This document shows, one piece after another, positions 5,523 through 9,611 of a stretch of DNA of 9,611 nucleotides. The notes beneath the pieces are model-generated. The model was not told the DNA's origin and made no database searches. It saw nothing but the letters and a program-made list of their open reading frames with translations. The stretch lies in assembly GCA_938038825.1 (NCBI GenBank), contig CALHST010000358.1, forward strand, positions 1 through 9,611, in the 5' to 3' direction. Positions within the stretch are counted from its first letter, which is position 1. Every line of letters starts with the position of its first letter. The translations under genes were made by a program, and so were the position numbers. Source of the stretch: an uncultured Paracoccaceae bacterium (GTDB lineage: Bacteria > Pseudomonadota > Alphaproteobacteria > Rhodobacterales > Rhodobacteraceae).

Positions 5523-6950
5523 TTACTTTCGCACAAACGCGTCGGAAAATCCGGCACTGCGTACAGACCCTAGGGCCCGCTTGGCAGAGGCATCTGTTGC
5601 AAAGGGTCCCGCAAGAACCAAACGCAGTGTCTTTCCAGACCGCTCGAATTTACCAATCCTTACAGGCAAGCCTAAACGTTTCATCTGTTTCGCAGTTGCC
5701 TGCGCGTTTCGCTTTGCACCGAACGTTCCCACCTGCACATATCGTGTGCCGCGCAGTGTCTCGCCGCGCTTTGCTGCGGGTGCTGTTTTTAATGGTTCGG
5801 ATCGGGACGCAACAATGGCTTTTCTTTTTGGGCTCTGAGCGACGGCTGTTTTAACGATACCCCGGTTGCGCGCAACGCGCTTCAATGTTTTTCCATTCCG
5901 GGTGATCAACGTGACTGTGCCCAGTTCTTGCTGCTGGGTCGCCACATCTGTGAACGGATAGACCAACGCGACCTTTGCAGTGACGTCCCGGCCAGAGCTT
6001 CGGTCAATCAATCGTCGTGGAACGTCTGAGGTCCAAATAAGGTTCATGCGATCTCGGCCTGCCAAAGTGCCTTCTGCACGGCGCGGGTTCAACCGATCAT
6101 CATCCCAAGCGGGTCGATACCCTTTGGGCACCTTGAACGAGCCCACATTAGCGCGCTGTTGTGCAACATGGCGTGGCAAAACGCGGGTGTTTCCCGGTAA
6201 GCTTGTCGACGCAACGGCACCAGCACGACCCACGTCTTTCGCGCGTTTTATGGCGACGGGCGTTACGACAGGCGCAGCAGCCACAGCGCCTGACCCAGCT
6301 GTCAGATTACCCCCAGTCTGAGGACCGCAACGAAATGCGAACCGCGAGTCACGCGCAATATGGCGTTGGCTAACTGCCGACTTTTCTGGACAGACAGCAG
6401 TTCCTGTTGCAGCTTGCACTGTCGGAGACGCCGTGCGTGCCGCAACTGTCGAGATCGGCGCTGTATCGGGGATCAGACCTTGCGCTGGTTGCGTGCGAGT
6501 CACTGCAGCTGATGTGGCCGCACGCCGTTTAAGCGGCGACGGCTTTGGCTGAACTTGCGCGGTCGCCGCAGCGGCAACCTGCCCGGCAGCACGGCGGGAT
6601 GGGCTCTGCGCCTGTGATTCTGCCAAGCGCTCATCTTCATCCAACGTCAATTGAATAACTTGCGGCTGCGGCCTCGCGCGTTGTTGCGATGTGGCGCCTG
6701 CCACCTGCGTCGGTGTTTGACCGCAAATATGCGTGCGCTTACGGGTCAATCGCGGGATCCACGAAATGTTCCCTGTTACCCCCGCGCGGATATAAACACA
6801 GCCACGACTGTCGATATATTGGGCCCCACGGTAAGTCTCCGGTGGAAACTCCGCTGGCGCAACTTTGCTGTTCACGGATTGCGCCGTCCCGACACTGACC
6901 GAGGCCATCGAAGCCAGCACGGCTATGATCGCCAGATGCGAAAGTTTCAT
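5523..6950 (-). CDS. Secreted SPOR-domain protein
   Basis: This 475-residue protein starts with a clear signal peptide (MKLSHLAIIAVLASMASVSVGTAQS, probable cleavage near residue 23). A conserved cysteine-pair motif follows, YIDSRGCVYIRAG...WIPRLTR...HICGQTPT, as in other roseobacter SPOR proteins. The middle, about residues 85-390, is low in complexity, rich in Ala, Arg, Gln and Pro, and probably unstructured. It ends with a SPOR domain (403-475: RYVQVGTFG...AGPF...GFSDAFVRK). SPOR domains bind peptidoglycan strands stripped of stem peptides, typically at division sites, so the protein should sit in the periplasm and act in wall remodelling or division. There is no lipobox. The start is ATG at 6950, with AGGGGG five bases before it; a GTG directly upstream (6953) is too close to that site. 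It converges on the pseudo-peptidase gene with 21 bp between stops and no visible terminator there. Confidence 0.88.
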   Translation of the reverse strand: MKLSHLAIIAVLASMASVSVGTAQSVNSKVAPAEFPPETYRGAQYIDSRGCVYIRAGVTGNISWIPRLTRKRTHICGQTPTQVAGATSQQRARPQPQVIQLTLDEDERLAESQAQSPSRRAAGQVAAAATAQVQPKPSPLKRRAATSAAVTRTQPAQGLIPDTAPISTVAARTASPTVQAATGTAVCPEKSAVSQRHIARDSRFAFRCGPQTGGNLTAGSGAVAAAPVVTPVAIKRAKDVGRAGAVASTSLPGNTRVLPRHVAQQRANVGSFKVPKGYRPAWDDDRLNPRRAEGTLAGRDRMNLIWTSDVPRRLIDRSSGRDVTAKVALVYPFTDVATQQQELGTVTLITRNGKTLKRVARNRGIVKTAVAQSPKRKAIVASRSEPLKTAPAAKRGETLRGTRYVQVGTFGAKRNAQATAKQMKRLGLPVRIGKFERSGKTLRLVLAGPFATDASAKRALGSVRSAGFSDAFVRK

Positions 6951-6955
6951 CACAT

Positions 6956-6961
6956 CCCCCT
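6956..6961 (-). promoter_or_regulatory. Ribosome-binding site of the SPOR gene
   Basis: On the minus strand AGGGGG ends five bases before the ATG at 6950. This spacing favours the ATG over the adjacent GTG at 6953. Confidence 0.6.
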
Positions 6962-7042
6962 ACTATATGTTGGGGTTAGGAATGCATGAATGTCTGCATT
7001 TTGTAAAGCGACCGACGCGACCCAGCGCAAATTTCCTGTGGA

Positions 7043-7675
7043 TTATTTCGTCCCAAACATCCGGTCGCCTGCGTCACCCAGACCCGGAACAATGTAGCCA
7101 ATCTCGTTCAACTTCTCGTCCAAAGCTGCTGTTACAATTGGAACATCTGGATGCGCGTCTTTCATGCGGGCCACCCCCTCTGGCGCGGCAAGCAAGCATA
7201 AAAATCGAATGTTCTTGGCCCCTGATTTTTTCAGCAAATCAATCGCGGCTACTGATGAATTGCCTGTCGCCAACATCGGGTCGACCGCAATCACCAGCCT
7301 TTCGTCCAGCCCCTCGGGGACTTTGAAGTAATATTGCACCGGCTGAAGCGTCTCCTCATCCCGATAAAGCCCAACAAACCCAACCCGTGCCGAGGGAATC
7401 AGCTCTAACACCCCATCCAGCAATCCATTGCCCGCACGCAAAATGGACACCAAAGCCAGCTTTTTCCCAGCCAAGACCGGTGCGTCCATTTCAGTCATCG
7501 GCGTTTCAATTGTCTTTGTGGTCATTGGCAGCGCGCGCGTGATTTCATAGGCCAAAAGTTGTGATATTTCCCGCAGCAATTGGCGAAACACAGCGGTCGA
7601 GGTCCCTTTGTCGCGCATCAAAGTCAGCTTGTGTTGCACCAAAGGGTGGTCAACCACGGTCAAATGCTCAGCCAT
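7043..7675 (-). CDS. upp: Uracil phosphoribosyltransferase
   Basis: A 210-residue enzyme making UMP and pyrophosphate from uracil and PRPP in the cytoplasm. It is the usual length for the family. Arg80 in SILRAGNG and the PRPP loop VDPMLATGNSS (131-141) are intact, as is the C-terminal uracil-recognition segment YIVPGLGDAGDRMFGTK (194-210). The frame is open back to 7729, but the ATG at 7675 gives the family's normal N-terminus (MAEHLTVVDHPLVQHKL) and has GGAG six bases upstream. It lies 130 bp after deoB on the same strand. DeoA can release uracil from deoxyuridine, so Upp completes a salvage route with the two deo enzymes. The gap is wide enough for a separate promoter. Confidence 0.96.
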   Translation of the reverse strand: MAEHLTVVDHPLVQHKLTLMRDKGTSTAVFRQLLREISQLLAYEITRALPMTTKTIETPMTEMDAPVLAGKKLALVSILRAGNGLLDGVLELIPSARVGFVGLYRDEETLQPVQYYFKVPEGLDERLVIAVDPMLATGNSSVAAIDLLKKSGAKNIRFLCLLAAPEGVARMKDAHPDVPIVTAALDEKLNEIGYIVPGLGDAGDRMFGTK

Positions 7676-7805
7676 AACAATCTCCAATCTGTCCACAAAA
7701 GGTGTGCCGCGCCTGTGTTGCGCGCGCAAGACCTGAAAACCCTTGATCCGGTATCAATGTCACACCCAAGCTATCAACAGTGCCGACGAAACATCGCGTG
7801 CGCCG
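7676..7805 (-). other. deoB-upp intergenic region
   Basis: These 130 bp lie between the deoB stop and the upp start. They include the upp ribosome-binding site (GGAG, about 7682-7685 on the minus strand) and a short dyad, TTGAT-CCGGT-ATCAA, at 7743-7757. The dyad could be an operator or chance. I see no T-tailed hairpin ending deoB, so read-through into upp is likely. No convincing -35/-10 pair stands out. Confidence 0.4.
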
Positions 7806-8978
7806 TCAGGCGCTCTGTTTTGTAAGACCCAAGTGGTTCGCGATCATGCCAGCCACATCGACAAACCCAATCACCCCCCGTGTGCCTTGCCCTATCCCGG
7901 CCGCCAACACGGGCACTTGTTCGCGCGTGTGATCGGTTCCGACCCATGTTGGATCGTTGCCGTGGTCTGCCGTAACGATCAGCAGATCATCATCCCGTAG
8001 TTGCATCAGAATCATGCCAAGTTCCGCATCAAACCATTCCAAATGTTGTGCATACCCACTGGGGTCGCGGCGATGACCATACACGCTGTCGAACTCAACA
8101 AAATTGGCAAATGTCAGGCTGCCCGGTTCTGCGGTATTCACGAGGCTGGTCAAATGCTGCATCAAATCGCGATCGGTGCCTTTTTGAACGTGATCAATTC
8201 CTGTCATGGAAAAGATGTCACCGATCTTTCCGACGCCATAGACGGTGCGCCCGGCATCTTGCGCCCAATTGGTCAACACAGGTGCAGGCGGTAGAACGGC
8301 AAAGTCGCGGCGGTTCACGGTTCGCGTATACCCACCTTGTTCACCCACAAATGGGCGCGCAATGACTCGGCCCACTTTCATCTCGTGCAGCAAGGGTGCA
8401 AGGTCGCGACACAGTTGCAACAGGCGGTCTAATCCAAAGCTTTCTTCATGCGCTGCAATCTGAAACACCGAATCCGCCGAGGTATAACAAATCGGCCACC
8501 CGGTTTTTTGGTGTTCTGCACCCAATCGCGCGATGATTTCTGTTCCCGACGCATGGCAATTGCCCAGAATGCCGTCAACGTCCGCGGCCTTGCAAACAGC
8601 CTGTACCACGTCGTCAGGGAAGCTCGGTTCTGACTTGGGAAAATATGTCCAGTCCCACGGGACAGGCAGGCCTGCAAGTTCCCAATGCCCGGACGGAGTA
8701 TCCTTTCCCTTGGACACTTCCCGCGCGACACCCCAGGTTCCATCGGCTGGAACAACAGGTCTGTCCCGGTCAGAGGACAGCGCCAGCGCATGCCAAAGGC
8801 CCAAACGCCCCATAACGGGCAGATCCAATGCACGCCCCCGCTCCGCGGCGCACCAATCCGCGATATGCCCTAACGTATTGGCACCTGTGTCTGGCACATC
8901 ACCGTTGAAATACTGTTCCGCGTCAGGGGCTCCACCAATGCCAACGGAGTCAATGACCACCAAAAACGCGCGCGCCAT
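7806..8978 (-). CDS. deoB: Phosphopentomutase
   Basis: A 390-residue enzyme of the alkaline-phosphatase-like metalloenzyme superfamily. It interconverts (deoxy)ribose-1-phosphate and (deoxy)ribose-5-phosphate in the cytoplasm using Mn2+. Motifs in order are: VVIDSVGIGGAPDAE with metal ligand Asp10; DTGANTLGHIAD (30-41); GKDTPSGHWE (91-100), the loop carrying the phosphorylated residue; GVGKIGDIF; NFVEFDSVYGHRRDPSGY; and TADHGNDPTWVGTDHTREQ, where Asp338, His339 and His350 are metal ligands. Length and motifs are complete. Its ATG overlaps the deoA stop by one base (TAATG), and GGTGGA lies just upstream within the end of deoA, so the two are translationally coupled. It takes the sugar phosphate released by DeoA toward deoxyribose-5-phosphate aldolase; deoC is not in the window. 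Confidence 0.97.
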   Translation of the reverse strand: MARAFLVVIDSVGIGGAPDAEQYFNGDVPDTGANTLGHIADWCAAERGRALDLPVMGRLGLWHALALSSDRDRPVVPADGTWGVAREVSKGKDTPSGHWELAGLPVPWDWTYFPKSEPSFPDDVVQAVCKAADVDGILGNCHASGTEIIARLGAEHQKTGWPICYTSADSVFQIAAHEESFGLDRLLQLCRDLAPLLHEMKVGRVIARPFVGEQGGYTRTVNRRDFAVLPPAPVLTNWAQDAGRTVYGVGKIGDIFSMTGIDHVQKGTDRDLMQHLTSLVNTAEPGSLTFANFVEFDSVYGHRRDPSGYAQHLEWFDAELGMILMQLRDDDLLIVTADHGNDPTWVGTDHTREQVPVLAAGIGQGTRGVIGFVDVAGMIANHLGLTKQSA

Positions 8979-9611
8979 TAATCCACCAATGCGCGGATCA
9001 AATCAGCGGGTTCAGGGGCTTTGCTCCCCAACGAATACGCTGCACGCAAGGCCGCCTCGGCACGATCTGCTTGATCTTGCCGCGCCGCGTGAACCACACC
9101 GATAACATCGCCTTTCGAAAGCTTTTGTCCCAAGCCTGCCAATTCAGAGAACCCGACGGCCGGATCGACAGTGTCGCCTTCGACTTGTCGCCCACCACCC
9201 AATGCCACGACGGCCAGCCCCAATGTCTCGCCATCAATCTCTGTGACTGTGCCGCCACGCGCGGTGACAGTCACTTCGCGGATCACTGTGGCCTCTGGCA
9301 GATATCGTCCTGCATTTTCCATGAACGCCAAGGGTCCGCCTTGGGCTGCGATCATGCGCCCAAAGGCTTCGGCTGCGGCGCCGCTGCGAACAGATTTGGC
9401 AATCGCATCAGCACCGGCCTGCACATCCGCGACCACCCCAGCACCCTCCAGCAACACACCGCCAAGCGCCACGGCCACGTCCAACAACGGTCCGCGCGAT
9501 GTTCCGTTTAATACCCGCACAGCCTCGCCAACTTCCAATGCGTTACCCATGGACGGCACCAAAGGTTGGCTCATATCCGTAATCAACGCCGAAGTTTTGC
9601 ATCCCGCCGCG
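8978..9611 (-). CDS. deoA: Thymidine phosphorylase, C-terminal part (cut by window edge)
   Basis: About 210 residues of the C-terminal half are visible; the frame stays open through the right edge (AAGCKTSALITDMSQPL), so the gene is truncated only by the window. ALITDMSQPL...GNALEV is the start of the last part of the alpha/beta domain. The pyrimidine-nucleoside-phosphorylase C-terminal domain (GRYLPEATVIREVTVTARGG...GLAVVALGGGRQVEGDTVDPAVGF...KGDVIGVVHA) is complete. The enzyme cleaves thymidine or deoxyuridine with phosphate to the base and 2-deoxyribose-1-phosphate. The phosphate- and base-binding N-terminal residues are outside the window. A TTG codon at 9586 is not a real start. The usual E. 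coli protein is about 440 residues, so a little over half is missing here. Confidence 0.94.
   Translation of the reverse strand, partial: AAGCKTSALITDMSQPLVPSMGNALEVGEAVRVLNGTSRGPLLDVAVALGGVLLEGAGVVADVQAGADAIAKSVRSGAAAEAFGRMIAAQGGPLAFMENAGRYLPEATVIREVTVTARGGTVTEIDGETLGLAVVALGGGRQVEGDTVDPAVGFSELAGLGQKLSKGDVIGVVHAARQDQADRAEAALRAAYSLGSKAPEPADLIRALVD

Noticed and set aside
6951..7042. TATAGT as a -10 box for the SPOR gene, and the AATGCA/TGCATT hairpin as a upp terminator
   Set aside because: TATAGT runs straight into the ribosome-binding site and has no matching -35. The hairpin has a 6-bp AT-rich stem with an 8-nt loop, too weak to call.
7800..7813. GCGCC/GGCGC hairpin at the end of deoB
   Set aside because: The stem is only 5 bp, it overlaps the stop codon and no T tract follows, so it is not a terminator.

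Overview
The window comes from an alphaproteobacterium, most probably a marine roseobacter (Rhodobacterales). The basis is protein style: a Hint-domain protein of the GTRIAS...GWRPVEAIAPGD type, an envelope SPOR protein with an N-terminal GCVYIRAG...CG motif, and a membrane-anchored protein starting VALKKYERIEASGLWR. I recognise all three as roseobacter families from memory, without a database search. Base composition is moderate in GC. All the main genes look intact except deoA, which runs off the right edge. I saw no insertion sequence, phage gene, CRISPR array, rRNA or tRNA.

Left part (1-2639): a strong hairpin terminator at 24-52 closes an unseen gene to the left and may also serve the Hint-domain gene read toward it (176-847, minus). 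Further right, also on the minus strand, are a family-2-type sulfotransferase (1006-1674) and an EamA/DMT-type ten-helix transporter (1719 to about 2639), 44 bp apart and probably cotranscribed with the transporter first.

Middle (2640-5522): a plus-strand acyl-CoA synthetase (2709-4337) diverges from the transporter. Just after its stop is a compact palindromic element (4344-4411) with perfect 24-bp inverted arms, each itself a small palindrome, resembling a REP/BIME-type pair. Next, still on the plus strand, is a one-helix membrane protein whose C-terminal half looks like an M48-type metallopeptidase that has lost its zinc motif (4488-5501).

Right part (5523-9611): all genes are on the minus strand. 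Read in transcription order they are deoA (3' part only), deoB, upp and a secreted SPOR-domain protein. deoA and deoB overlap by one base (TAATG) and are surely coupled. Together deoA-deoB-upp make a pyrimidine (deoxy)nucleoside salvage set: DeoA releases the base and (deoxy)ribose-1-phosphate, DeoB converts the sugar to the 5-phosphate, and Upp captures uracil as UMP. The SPOR gene follows upp by 92 bp and is functionally unrelated.

Most of the window is ordinary chromosomal core. The points worth a second look are the palindromic element, the apparent pseudo-peptidase, and the Hint protein lacking the nucleophilic cysteine. I do not see a new multi-gene system.
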